From assembly GCF_019793435.1 (NCBI RefSeq), contig NZ_JAILYH010000011.1, positions 1 to 64,000 of the forward strand: 64,000 nt of DNA. Direction: 5' to 3'. The notes under the pieces are model-generated. The model had not been told where the DNA came from. It saw nothing but the letters and a program-made list of their open reading frames with translations, and ran no database searches. Numbering within the stretch: the stretch's first letter is position 1; the number at the start of each line of letters is the position of its first letter. The position numbers and the translations under genes are program-made. Below, one piece after another: positions 17,518 through 25,657 of the stretch. This stretch comes from Rhizobium redzepovicii. GTDB lineage: Bacteria > Pseudomonadota > Alphaproteobacteria > Rhizobiales > Rhizobiaceae.

Positions 17518-18015
17518 CTATTTCCATTTAGCTGCCCACTGACGAAGTTCGGCCTTCGCCTTTTCAGACCATGCTTTCACGTCGGGGTTCACTTCGATCT
17601 TCTGACCAGACGGCTTCCAAGCGAGATAAACCCTCCTTGAAGCAAGATCGGCGACGACCACGGCTTCTTGATTCGTGCACATATGACGGGAGCAAGATGT
17701 GCCGACAAATAGGTCGCCCTTAAATCCACCAGACCCCACGCCAAGCAGAATATCGTTCACCAGCTCTTTGTCGGCCCCTGCCAAGCGGTTGATTTCGGCT
17801 GCGACCTCCGCATAGTCCAGCAATCCGCCGGGGTGAGTCACCGAACGCTCCCTCAGTTGGTCCCAGCCTTTAGTGGCGTCCGCAACGAAGGCTTCGCCCT
17901 CAACTTCTTGGAATCCGGCGCTGGCGGTCCACTCCCTTTCTGCCCTGCTCGGTTCGGCGTCGCCGAGGTGGAAAGGATGAGCTTTCCGTTCGAAGGCGAT
18001 AGTGCCAGAAAGCAA
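17518..18015 (-). CDS. Hypothetical protein, possibly 5'-truncated
   Basis: 165 open codons. The C-terminal part (GGFKGDLFVGTSCSRHMCTN, then VVVADLASRRVYLAWKPSG) looks like a compact alpha/beta domain with two Cys. The only start near the 5' end, a TTG at 18015, lies in the tail of the terminator of the gene upstream, and no ribosome binding site is there. The first ~60 codons also look less conserved in character. I think the gene was cut at its 5' end by the arrival of the DUF4160/DUF2442 cassette, or starts further in. Confidence 0.4.
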   Translation of the reverse strand: MLSGTIAFERKAHPFHLGDAEPSRAEREWTASAGFQEVEGEAFVADATKGWDQLRERSVTHPGGLLDYAEVAAEINRLAGADKELVNDILLGVGSGGFKGDLFVGTSCSRHMCTNQEAVVVADLASRRVYLAWKPSGQKIEVNPDVKAWSEKAKAELRQWAAKWK

Positions 18016-18039
18016 AACCCCAGCTCAAAGCCGGGGTTT
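18015..18039 (-). terminator. Intrinsic terminator of the DUF2442 operon
   Basis: On the minus strand AAACCCC and GGGGTTTT pair around an 11-base loop and are followed by a T-rich tail. It lies 49 bases after the stop at 18088 and fits a rho-independent terminator. Confidence 0.7.
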
Positions 18040-18087
18040 CATGTCAGCGATTTATCGAGGCCGTGCCGCGCTATTGATAGTCTGAGA

Positions 18088-18585
18088 TTACGCGGTCATC
18101 TCTTCCGAACGTTTTTCGTTTTTATGTGCGGCCTCAACAAGATAGCGGGTCGCATATGCAACATTTCGCGGAATCGGCTTTGCCTTTCGATAGTCAGCTA
18201 CTTGCCTCCTAGAGATGTCCAAGGCAGCAGCCATACCCTCCAATGTCATTCCCAAGTCATCCATGGCATCGCGAAATGACTCGTTATCGAATTCTACAGA
18301 TGGAAGTTTGCTGAGCCACAGAGCCGAAAAATCTATGCCGCCGGGCCATTCGATGCCAGTGCCGTACTCGTCGACACAAAGCTTCGCGAACAAATCATCG
18401 TCGTCGCGCAGTGGGATATAAACTCTTCGGCTGAGTAGTGCCGGAGCCAAGTCGACAACAGAAGTCTTTCCAGACTTCCAGGTGATGCGGACAAGTCGCT
18501 TTTCAATCCACTCAGCCTTTGCGGCGCGAGGGAGAGGGGTGCCAACCGAGATGAGGTCATCGTTCATTGAGGCGACTCCATTCAT
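18088..18585 (-). CDS. DUF2442 domain with C-terminal HTH
   Basis: 165 residues. The N-terminal half (KRLVRITWKSGKTSVVDLAP to GIDFSALWL) is a DUF2442-type domain. The C-terminal half (TLEGMAAALDISRRQVADYR) is a Cro/XRE-like helix-turn-helix. It overlaps the 3' end of the DUF4160 gene by 29 bases, so the two are co-translated. DUF4160/DUF2442 pairs behave in databases as toxin-antitoxin-like or stress modules; which partner is toxic is not established here. The HTH is a good candidate to bind the palindrome in the operon's promoter. Confidence 0.75.
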   Translation of the reverse strand: MNGVASMNDDLISVGTPLPRAAKAEWIEKRLVRITWKSGKTSVVDLAPALLSRRVYIPLRDDDDLFAKLCVDEYGTGIEWPGGIDFSALWLSKLPSVEFDNESFRDAMDDLGMTLEGMAAALDISRRQVADYRKAKPIPRNVAYATRYLVEAAHKNEKRSEEMTA

Positions 18586-18793
18586 TTTCTAGCTTCTCTC
18601 TATTCCCAGTTTCCGAAGCCCATTTGATGACCATCTCAAAGTTCTTCTTCGTAATTTGACCTTGAAGGACAGTTAGATCGGCAATCAAAATCAGCGCATC
18701 ATGATCTGGAGTGGATACGTGAAAATGCGGTGGATTGTGGTCGTTCGCATACACATGAATCTTCACATTCCCAAATTTAACCACCACCGGCAT
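18557..18793 (-). CDS. DUF4160 protein, TA-like partner
   Basis: 78 residues, a full-length DUF4160 domain: MPVVVKFGNVKIHVYANDHN, then PPHFHV, a conserved His-Phe-His signature, and a C-terminal helix ending in ENEWSRLNE. It is the first gene of a two-gene operon with the DUF2442-HTH gene. It starts 18 bases from the -10 element described at 18811. Small size, tight coupling and an overlapping operator are typical of an autoregulated toxin-antitoxin-like cassette. Confidence 0.75.
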   Translation of the reverse strand: MPVVVKFGNVKIHVYANDHNPPHFHVSTPDHDALILIADLTVLQGQITKKNFEMVIKWASETGNREKLENEWSRLNER

Positions 18794-18810
18794 TAGCCAC
18801 TCCGCGAATA

Positions 18811-18839
18811 TTAATAGTGCGCATGGTGCACTATTTCAA
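18811..18839 (-). promoter_or_regulatory. Sigma70-type promoter with internal operator
   Basis: On the minus strand TTGAAA (-35) and TATTAA (-10) are separated by exactly 17 bases. The spacer and flanks carry an inverted repeat, AATAGTGC at 18813-18820 and GCACTATT at 18828-18835, so a repressor bound there would block polymerase. It reads into the DUF4160/DUF2442 operon. Autoregulation by the DUF2442-HTH protein is inferred. Confidence 0.7.
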
Positions 18840-19005
18840 GGTCCAAAATGTTTTCCGTGAGAGAATCTTGCTCAATTCAGGGTAGTTGTTCGCCGGTTAA
18901 CAGCCCGTTGAAAAACGCTTAATTGCATCGAAAGATAGATACGGCCAAACGCTAGGACGGCTCGTCCGGTGATGAAAATTGCGCGGCGAAGTTCGAAACC
19001 ATTAG

Positions 19006-19029
19006 GAGGGCCTCTCTTCAGAAGCCCTC
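19006..19029 (-). terminator. Possible terminator of the 19126-21347 operon
   Basis: GAGGGC and GCCCTC form a six-pair stem about 100 bases past the last stop of the operon. There is no T-run, so confidence is low. Confidence 0.3.
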
Positions 19030-19125
19030 GTGGAAACTCGACAATTCTTCGAACGTTCGTCTATCCGCTATACCAGCCGGATCGCCTTCGCGACGGTGAG
19101 ATTGACCTGACGCAGCCGCGAGTCG

Positions 19126-19827
19126 CTAGTCGCCGACTGTGACAAGATGAGCTGTGCGGACGGCACCTTGTGCTCTCCCCAATCCGCCATCCTTCGAGTT
19201 GGCCGCGATGAGGTCTTTGAGATGATCAGCCGAAGATTTGAAAAAGGCTTCGATCTTATCGATCCCTGGCAACCGCACGATGACCAACCGGTGCGCCAAG
19301 TCGGATTTCCGCTGATCCCGTTCGCGTTTATCCAAACTGTCCCAGCTGGAGAGGAAGTCGCAGTCTATCTCGATAGCCGGGGGATCAAAGGACACTTCGA
19401 GATCAGAGAAACAGCTATGCGCGAAAACGTAGTTGCTCGGATGCTTCAAGAACCCGGCCCAGCGGCGGATTGCCCGATCAGCCTCGGTTTCCGAATAGTG
19501 AGAAGATTCAGATCGTTTGATCGCTGTGCAAATGTACTCCCTGAGGACATCAAGGCGCAGCAGGAGCACTTCAGCCATCTCCTGGCAGGCAATGTTCGAC
19601 CGAGGAAGACTGAGGATGCGTTCGATTGAGGTGATGACATTCGCAATGTTGCAGGCTTCCGCAACGTGAGAAAAGTCGCGCTCGCCATCACCAAAACTTA
19701 GGTTCAGCAGCCCGTGCGAGTGTGGGGCCTCGTGCAACAAGCACGACAACGGGTCGCCGGTGTCGTCGGTTAGTGTTTCGCTTAAGCTGGCTTTCAGGCG
19801 TTGAAAATCGGCTTTCTCGTAGGCCAT
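19126..19827 (-). CDS. Helical partner protein, possible HEPN fold
   Basis: 233 residues, third gene of the operon, 12 bases after the Ntn-hydrolase gene. It is almost wholly helical. The segment RRWAGFLKHPSNYVFAHSC holds an R-X6-H spacing and an FAH motif like those in HEPN-type RNases and related folds. A second charged helix, LDKRERDQRKSDLAHRLVIV, follows. No signal peptide or membrane segment. It could be a toxin/effector or an adaptor for the Ntn hydrolase; the HEPN assignment is tentative and based on motif spacing alone. Confidence 0.5.
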   Translation of the reverse strand: MAYEKADFQRLKASLSETLTDDTGDPLSCLLHEAPHSHGLLNLSFGDGERDFSHVAEACNIANVITSIERILSLPRSNIACQEMAEVLLLRLDVLREYICTAIKRSESSHYSETEADRAIRRWAGFLKHPSNYVFAHSCFSDLEVSFDPPAIEIDCDFLSSWDSLDKRERDQRKSDLAHRLVIVRLPGIDKIEAFFKSSADHLKDLIAANSKDGGLGRAQGAVRTAHLVTVGD

Positions 19828-19839
19828 CGATATTTCCGT

Positions 19840-20940
19840 CTACGGGAGGAAGCGATAGTTCGTCGAATCGGCGAGAATTCTCTCAATATCCGGGTGACTT
19901 TCATAAGACATCGAGGCTCGGAGACGGCCAAGATCATCGTAGTTCACGCTAATCGAGTCCTGCCACAGCCGCTCACTAGGCGCAATAAAAGTCCGCTGCC
20001 AGATTTTCGTTGACGCGAACTCACCTCTAAAAAAACAGGTGCTGACGACGGGTGAATTCCATGACAACTTCGGAATATCCCGGATTGGGTCGAAGGATGA
20101 TGCCGGGTTTTGTCTTACCATCAGGTCCAGATCGTCAGTAGCTGGAATGTAAGATAGTGAGACGCATGCATCGTTGATGAAAGCGGTTTTGTAAATCAGA
20201 AGAAGGTCCGCAGGCCCGGATAGGTCCGAATCTGTAAAAAAGATATAGGTTGTCCGCTCTGGGGCCCATAACAGCTCCTCACCGTTACCGATAATGGCTG
20301 TCGCAACCCCTCCTATCCCCTCTGCAATGGTGTGATGATGCTCCGAGGCGACTTGCGCCATGAGGAACCGGTCACAGAAGAACGCGCACTCGCCTACCGG
20401 ATTTGAGCCCGGCGGCGTTACGGAGCGAGCAAACTCGACCATTCTGCGAGCGCTACCAGCCCCACTACCAATAGCGACGTCCTCTCGACCGAGGATCATT
20501 TTTAGCTTTCCGCCGCTTACGTCCCATTCGCATCGATTGTAACTTCCGTCTCCTCGTGGAAATAATCCAATTGCCTGCAGAGGGTGGTCAGCCCCCATTC
20601 TAAGTGCCTCGTCGAAAATGGGTGGGAAGTCTGCAAGAGTAAGAGGGCGACCTTCACGCTCTGGCTCAAGGACAAGCCTCTCATTCAGGAACGCTATCGT
20701 CTTGAACGCCGCGCTCCCGTCTCCAGCAAAAGCGAAGGCCGCAGCACCAAAGTTGCACATCTTAAGCGCGGATTCGGTGTAGCTGACACTGGATTGACCG
20801 GACATTGGCAGCGGCAAGCCGGTTGTCAGCGCGGCTGGATGCCTTTCCCCTTCCTCAACGTTGATTTGTGTCGAAGTTTCGAGCGTATCTGCCACCAGAT
20901 AGGTGCCGAACCTGCCGTCGAAAATTAAGCCGAACGTCAT
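19840..20940 (-). CDS. Proteasome-beta/HslV-like Ntn hydrolase
   Basis: The ATG at 20940 is chosen over 20961 because GAGGG lies four bases upstream of it and the protein then starts Met-Thr. Removing Met exposes Thr1, as in N-terminal-nucleophile hydrolases. Counting from this Thr, TFGLIFDGRFGTYLVADT puts Asp exactly at 17, the proteasome position. ALKMCNFG offers the active-site Lys, at 59 because of an apparent ~26-residue insertion. AFAFAGDGSAAF and AIGSGAGSARR match the glycine loops of HslV (GFAGG, AIGSGG). The family's usual length is ~180; the extra ~180 C-terminal residues are unassigned. Fold call fairly strong; substrate unknown. Confidence 0.65.
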   Translation of the reverse strand: MTFGLIFDGRFGTYLVADTLETSTQINVEEGERHPAALTTGLPLPMSGQSSVSYTESALKMCNFGAAAFAFAGDGSAAFKTIAFLNERLVLEPEREGRPLTLADFPPIFDEALRMGADHPLQAIGLFPRGDGSYNRCEWDVSGGKLKMILGREDVAIGSGAGSARRMVEFARSVTPPGSNPVGECAFFCDRFLMAQVASEHHHTIAEGIGGVATAIIGNGEELLWAPERTTYIFFTDSDLSGPADLLLIYKTAFINDACVSLSYIPATDDLDLMVRQNPASSFDPIRDIPKLSWNSPVVSTCFFRGEFASTKIWQRTFIAPSERLWQDSISVNYDDLGRLRASMSYESHPDIERILADSTNYRFLP

Positions 20941-20996
20941 AGAGCCCTCATGAAACTGCATGCACTACCGCGTTTAGATCGTCCCGACTGAGCGAT

Positions 20997-21347
20997 CTAA
21001 TTCAAGGCGACGTCGGCAGGTGCGACGTCTTTGACGATCATGAGATGAAGACGAACGGCACCGGCCCTACCCGACGCGATATCCGGCGTTCCCGTTGTGA
21101 AGCCAAGTCGGGCACCGACGCTGGTGCAGCCTTCGACGACACCGGCCATCCATGAACCGCAAAGGTCATGGTTCGCGAAATCCCCGTAGCAGCGAGTGAT
21201 AAGAGCATACTCACCGTCGAAAAGCGCGTGACCAGATGCGAGGGCATCTTCGTGTGGCCCAAAGTCGCGAGCTTGATACGACACCGAGCCGCCAGCACGA
21301 CGTCCTTCTTCACGTCCAGTTGCAAACCATTCTTCAGATGACTTCAA
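20997..21347 (-). CDS. Small first gene of Ntn-hydrolase operon
   Basis: 116 residues from a TTG at 21347 preceded by GGGGG-TAAGGG. The sequence begins SSEEWFATGREEGRRAGGS and later has GEYALITRCYGDFANHDLCG. No family recognised. It is on the same strand as, and 56 bases upstream of, the Ntn-hydrolase start, so the three genes probably form one transcript. It also follows the recombinase module closely (77 bases). Confidence 0.45.
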   Translation of the reverse strand: MKSSEEWFATGREEGRRAGGSVSYQARDFGPHEDALASGHALFDGEYALITRCYGDFANHDLCGSWMAGVVEGCTSVGARLGFTTGTPDIASGRAGAVRLHLMIVKDVAPADVALN

Positions 21348-21423
21348 AACCCTTACCCCCTAGTCAGCTAGCGAAGAAGTAGGGCACACGATGGTCGGTC
21401 GCAATGGTTCGGTCGTCAGCGGT

Positions 21424-23064
21424 CTACGCAACCTCCACCTGCCGCAGCCGATCAATGAGGCTCGAAAGGACCTCGATGGCTTCATCTGCTTTCTGAGCCA
21501 AGAGCAACTGGTTGGCCTCGGCGAGTTGAGCTGCGTTGAAAACCTGTGATGCGAATTGCTCGCTAAGCTCCGCAATGGATCGTTCACGATCCTCGACGGA
21601 CCGCTGCTCAATGCGCCCGTCCTTGGTCATCCGTCGCTGCAGGATTTCGTTGAGGTACGGCCGCAATGACATCGGGTGAGAGTGTCCCATAAGCTGGACA
21701 GCCATCACGAGGACTTGCTCCTCCCAGGCCTCCGAGCGGTTGACTGTGACCCCCTGCTCCGCGAGGCGGTCCAGCTGTAGCTCGATGACAGTCGTGATAT
21801 ACCGGGCACGCAGGCGGTGGATGTTTGCCTTCTCGATGCCCGCTGCGCGGAATAGCTGACCAGCTATTCGAGTCACGCTGTCGGTCGTGATCCCCTCGCC
21901 GGTCTCGGACAAAAATACAAACTGATCGTTGGATAGCTTCTTACCAGCAGATTTCCGGATGATGTTCAGCCGCTGTGTATCGCCGTAGATGTAGGCAACG
22001 ATCTTGAGCACAAGCTCCCGGTTTATCCGCAGTCGGCCGCTGCCCTGGTTCTTTCGAATTACTTCGACCTCAAGATAAAGTTTAGCGTTCTTGCCGACGT
22101 ATGGCCCAAGCTCTTTCGGCGTCGGAAAATCACTGACCTTCAGCTGTACGATCTCGCTAACGCGAGCGCCCGATTCCAGCGCCACCACCAGCATCAGCAG
22201 GTTTCGAGCGGAATTCCGGCCTTCCTTCTTTGCTTCTGCGAAAAGACGGATGACTTCGTCTGAGGTCGGGGTGTGACGAGAGCCATAGGAACTGTGCACG
22301 CCGTCATCGAGCAGGCCCGACACCCATTTGATGTACTTTTGGCCGTTCGGAAGACGAAGCTCAACTTCTTTGGCAGAGATCGGAAATATGTAGTCTTCCG
22401 GAATCCCGCTATAGTCGTGCTTTGGTTTGGTTTGAACGTGGTATCTCAACCGGCCAACAGATTCTGCCCACTTATAGAAGTCATGGACAACCGATATGCA
22501 GTAGTTGCAGCGGCCTATCGAAACCTTCTGGCCCTTTTTCAGATTCTGCCAAGCCAGCAGAAAATCGTCACTCACCTGGTCATGCGGGACATGGTGTGCT
22601 CGCTGAAAGCGCCGAAACATGCGCAGGACTTTGACGGTTTCCTCAACGCTGGAGGTCTTTATCTTCTCTTTGACGATGAGGTAGCGGGCGAAATCGGCGA
22701 CCCATTCATCAATGCCGTCCGACCAAAGAAGCGTTGGTACGGTGAACGACCCCTTCTCGATTTTCAAAGACACCGGCATGATGATTGAATCTATCCGCCG
22801 ACGGAATGGTACGACATTGGTGGTGTCGTCCTCGACAGTTGTGCGCGGAATGATCGTTGGTCGCTGCTCCTTTTCCCAGTTACGGAGCGCCGTTCTCAAA
22901 CGCGTACTGGTGCTCAGCGTATTGACCGAACAGCCGATCCTTTCGGCAAACCACTGCCTGGAGAAGCGGTTATTAAAACTCGGAATTTCCGCAGGATTGC
23001 AGCTATTCAGAACGTCTTCCAGGCGCTGATGAAAGACCTTGCTAAGTGCGGTCGACGAGGCCAT
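21424..23064 (-). CDS. Tyrosine recombinase, module member 1
   Basis: 546 residues with the phage-integrase catalytic set in the C-terminal half: Arg I in SGARVSEIVQLK, the HxxR box in HRLRARYITT, then MGHSHPMSLRPYL with His and the Tyr nucleophile. The N-terminal ~200 residues are a SAM-like arm/core-binding region. It is the last of four same-strand genes, 6 bases after the coiled-coil gene. The set resembles multi-recombinase transposition modules such as Tn554 TnpA/TnpB/TnpC, in which all proteins are needed for movement. Confidence 0.85.
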   Translation of the reverse strand: MASSTALSKVFHQRLEDVLNSCNPAEIPSFNNRFSRQWFAERIGCSVNTLSTSTRLRTALRNWEKEQRPTIIPRTTVEDDTTNVVPFRRRIDSIIMPVSLKIEKGSFTVPTLLWSDGIDEWVADFARYLIVKEKIKTSSVEETVKVLRMFRRFQRAHHVPHDQVSDDFLLAWQNLKKGQKVSIGRCNYCISVVHDFYKWAESVGRLRYHVQTKPKHDYSGIPEDYIFPISAKEVELRLPNGQKYIKWVSGLLDDGVHSSYGSRHTPTSDEVIRLFAEAKKEGRNSARNLLMLVVALESGARVSEIVQLKVSDFPTPKELGPYVGKNAKLYLEVEVIRKNQGSGRLRINRELVLKIVAYIYGDTQRLNIIRKSAGKKLSNDQFVFLSETGEGITTDSVTRIAGQLFRAAGIEKANIHRLRARYITTVIELQLDRLAEQGVTVNRSEAWEEQVLVMAVQLMGHSHPMSLRPYLNEILQRRMTKDGRIEQRSVEDRERSIAELSEQFASQVFNAAQLAEANQLLLAQKADEAIEVLSSLIDRLRQVEVA

Positions 23065-23070
23065 TGCTAG

Positions 23071-23631
23071 CTACTCCACCAACTGGAGAACGCCGCTCTT
23101 CGACGTCAACATTCGCTTCAATCGCGCATTTTCTGCCTCAAGCGCTTCATTGCGGCGTTCCAGCTCGTCGTTCCGAACCTTCTGCGTGCCTAGATCAATC
23201 TCAACTCGTTCCATCTTGTGGCTCAGTTGATGATATTTTCTGGTCGTCGCCTCCAGCATCCCTTTGAGGTTTTCCGCTTCATCCTCGGCGGCGACGCGAC
23301 GCGCTTTCTGCGTGGTGTAAACGCGGACGGTCTTTTTGCCGGTGTCCTTTGCCGCTACGGCAGCCGCCTTTTCCCGCTGAACCTCATCGAAGGGGCGAAG
23401 CTTTTCGAGGAGCTTCCCTATCTGCGCGACTATCTTCCCATGATCTTTCGACTTGGTGTTCCAGTCGCGTTTCGAAACAACCGCGAAAATGCCGTATTCG
23501 GGGCACGACCAGTTATGAGCGGCACTCAGAGACTTCTTGAAGTCGACGCCCGGCGGCACGCCCGTTTCGACCCACTCCTTGTACCTGGCCACCATTGCTT
23601 CAAGACGTTCCGTTACGCTAAGCTCCGCCAC
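23071..23631 (-). CDS. Coiled-coil accessory protein, TnpC-like
   Basis: 186 residues. The C-terminal half is a long coiled coil (RNDELERRNEALEAENARLK); the N-terminal half is helical and basic. Size and position between recombinases match the small coiled-coil TnpC-type (DUF6262-like) helper of Tn554-related elements, which steers the orientation and frequency of insertion. Not a recombinase itself. Confidence 0.65.
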   Translation of the reverse strand: MAELSVTERLEAMVARYKEWVETGVPPGVDFKKSLSAAHNWSCPEYGIFAVVSKRDWNTKSKDHGKIVAQIGKLLEKLRPFDEVQREKAAAVAAKDTGKKTVRVYTTQKARRVAAEDEAENLKGMLEATTRKYHQLSHKMERVEIDLGTQKVRNDELERRNEALEAENARLKRMLTSKSGVLQLVE

Positions 23632-23665
23632 CGCTTACTCCTTACAACCTAAGTCTCTACCAAGC

Positions 23666-25657
23666 TCACGATGCGACCGTCAGGGTCTCGCGGAATTCGC
23701 TGAGAGTGACGATGTTCGCCGCCTGCAACTCGCCGAAGATTGTCGGACCGTCATCGTCAGTGCCCAAGTTCGGCGTGAGAGCCTGAAGCTCATCGTCGAA
23801 ATAGCTGACGTTTTCTGGACCGATCAGGGCCCATGGGCACCCCGGACACACGGTAGGCCCGGCCGCCGCGTAATCGGGGCCCACGCTCCCGTCCTCGAAA
23901 CCAGCCTTCTTGCGGCAAGCCGCTTTAGCGCAGCCACCGGCCGTGCGCGGGCAGCAGCAAGTCACCCACGGCTTCGGTGTCACGACCACGCTGCCCTTTT
24001 CCATCTGACGGATGACTGCCTGAGCAAGGAATTCCGGGATGATCTGCACGTCGGAGAACTTCTCGCGAAGGCGTTTGACCAGCTTGTTCAATCGCTCGCC
24101 CATAGGTCCTGTGTAGGTGCTCTCACCTGACACGAGGTCCTTTACGATCTCGACGCGGAAGTTCCAGACCTCACGCGTCCATTCCCTGGCATTCTCGGGG
24201 TCCAGCTTCACATAGTCGTTAGTCATCTCAAGGTTGAAATGGCGGAGATGGTGCGACAGGCTTTCGAACTTACCTTTGTACCGCCAGATATAGAGCACGG
24301 CAAAAAAGCGCCGAAACTGCCGAGGCTGCCAGTGCCAGATCAGACTGTCGCCATTATCGTTGGCGTGCTCGACCGCACCAACGGAGCGAGCAAAATCGTT
24401 GATCTTACCCTCGGGCGCTAAATCCGCGATCTTGCCGGAGACGGGGTCAAGGTAATCGAAAATGAGCGCATTCGGATCACCGTCGCCGTCAGCATTAAAT
24501 GAAGAGAGAACTTGAACCGCACGAGCAACAATGTTCGGGATTGGTATCCAGCTCCGCGTCCTCTGCGTTTTCTCGATGTAGCATTTCATCCACCAGCCAT
24601 CGACCTCGTTCCCTTCGAGGCAATCGCGTTCCAACATCTTGATCTCTTCGGTGCGCCGGGCTGTGAAGGCTGCAATCAAGATGAAGCACGCTACGGCGAT
24701 CTGGCTGATGCGCGGCCTCAGAGCTTCAGCATCGGGGCGGTAAACTTCTCCGTTCTCGCGTGCATCGAGGACGGCTTCGTAGGCAGCCTGAACGGCATCG
24801 CTGTTGTTCGCGACAAAACGAACCGACTGCTCCAGTAGGCTCATGACCAGCAAGGGAGGTGCTATGGGCGTCCTAGTCGTGCGAGCGCCAAGATTGTCGG
24901 CCCGCTTCGCCGGTCCTTCCGGGAAGGGTCGAAACCTGATGGTGGGAGCCTCAATATAATGTCGAAGCGCATACAGAGCATCGAATAAAGTCGTGACCCG
25001 CTGAATGTTTTGAACGGTGATCGGGTCCTCTCTGAGGTCGGCCACCGACGTCTTCAACTCGCCATTCAATCGAGCAGTCGCAACTTCGACCTCAGAGTTG
25101 ATCTCAATGGCCGCCCACTTCTGCGGAAGATTGAAGGCCAGGCGGATTGCGCCGATGTTGAATTGCTTGTTCTTGGCCAACGCATGCGGAACGCCGTCCC
25201 AAGAGGAGTATGCGCCAAGTTTTTCTTTCACGATGGCTGATGCCCGCAGCAAACTGTCGGAACCCATCGCCGCTTCTTCGCACAACATGTCGATATCAAA
25301 GGACGTCAGACTGGCAAAGGAATAGAACCCACGGACAGTCATCCCGTAGCAAATCCGCAGCAAAGTCCTTGCGTACTGCGCATGCCACGCCGCATCGTCG
25401 ATGCGCGTGTAATTGCCCGCTCGGAGCCAGAACACCAGCTCTTTGAACGTGGCGTAAAGATTTGCATGTTCGATCAATGATCGACCATCTGCCATCGAGA
25501 CGTCGAAATTGACAGTCTCGTCCTTACCCTCGCCTGCCCCGTCCCTGAAGGTCCATTCGTGGATTTCATAGGGGGAACCAAGCCAGCTGCGGCGACGGCT
25601 CTCGTAATCGAGATTATCAATCGTCTTATAAGACGGGGCCCTCAGTGAAACTGGCAT
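23666..25657 (-). CDS. Tyrosine recombinase, module member 2
   Basis: 663 residues. Arg I lies in FTARRTEEIKML, the box II region in WHWQPRQFRRFFAVLY, and a terminal LSHHLRHFNLEMTNDYVKL supplies the late His and the Tyr candidate. After the catalytic domain is a Cys-rich tail (TCCCPRTAGGCAKAACRKKA and CPGCPW), probably zinc-binding, as in TnpB-type proteins. Its start overlaps the stop of the 1095-residue gene by a single base, so translation is coupled. Confidence 0.8.
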   Translation of the reverse strand: MPVSLRAPSYKTIDNLDYESRRRSWLGSPYEIHEWTFRDGAGEGKDETVNFDVSMADGRSLIEHANLYATFKELVFWLRAGNYTRIDDAAWHAQYARTLLRICYGMTVRGFYSFASLTSFDIDMLCEEAAMGSDSLLRASAIVKEKLGAYSSWDGVPHALAKNKQFNIGAIRLAFNLPQKWAAIEINSEVEVATARLNGELKTSVADLREDPITVQNIQRVTTLFDALYALRHYIEAPTIRFRPFPEGPAKRADNLGARTTRTPIAPPLLVMSLLEQSVRFVANNSDAVQAAYEAVLDARENGEVYRPDAEALRPRISQIAVACFILIAAFTARRTEEIKMLERDCLEGNEVDGWWMKCYIEKTQRTRSWIPIPNIVARAVQVLSSFNADGDGDPNALIFDYLDPVSGKIADLAPEGKINDFARSVGAVEHANDNGDSLIWHWQPRQFRRFFAVLYIWRYKGKFESLSHHLRHFNLEMTNDYVKLDPENAREWTREVWNFRVEIVKDLVSGESTYTGPMGERLNKLVKRLREKFSDVQIIPEFLAQAVIRQMEKGSVVVTPKPWVTCCCPRTAGGCAKAACRKKAGFEDGSVGPDYAAAGPTVCPGCPWALIGPENVSYFDDELQALTPNLGTDDDGPTIFGELQAANIVTLSEFRETLTVAS

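Noticed and set aside
18557..18793. RelE/HigB-type classical toxin
   Set aside because: The sequence is a DUF4160 domain with an HFHV signature, not a RelE fold. It is only described as TA-like.
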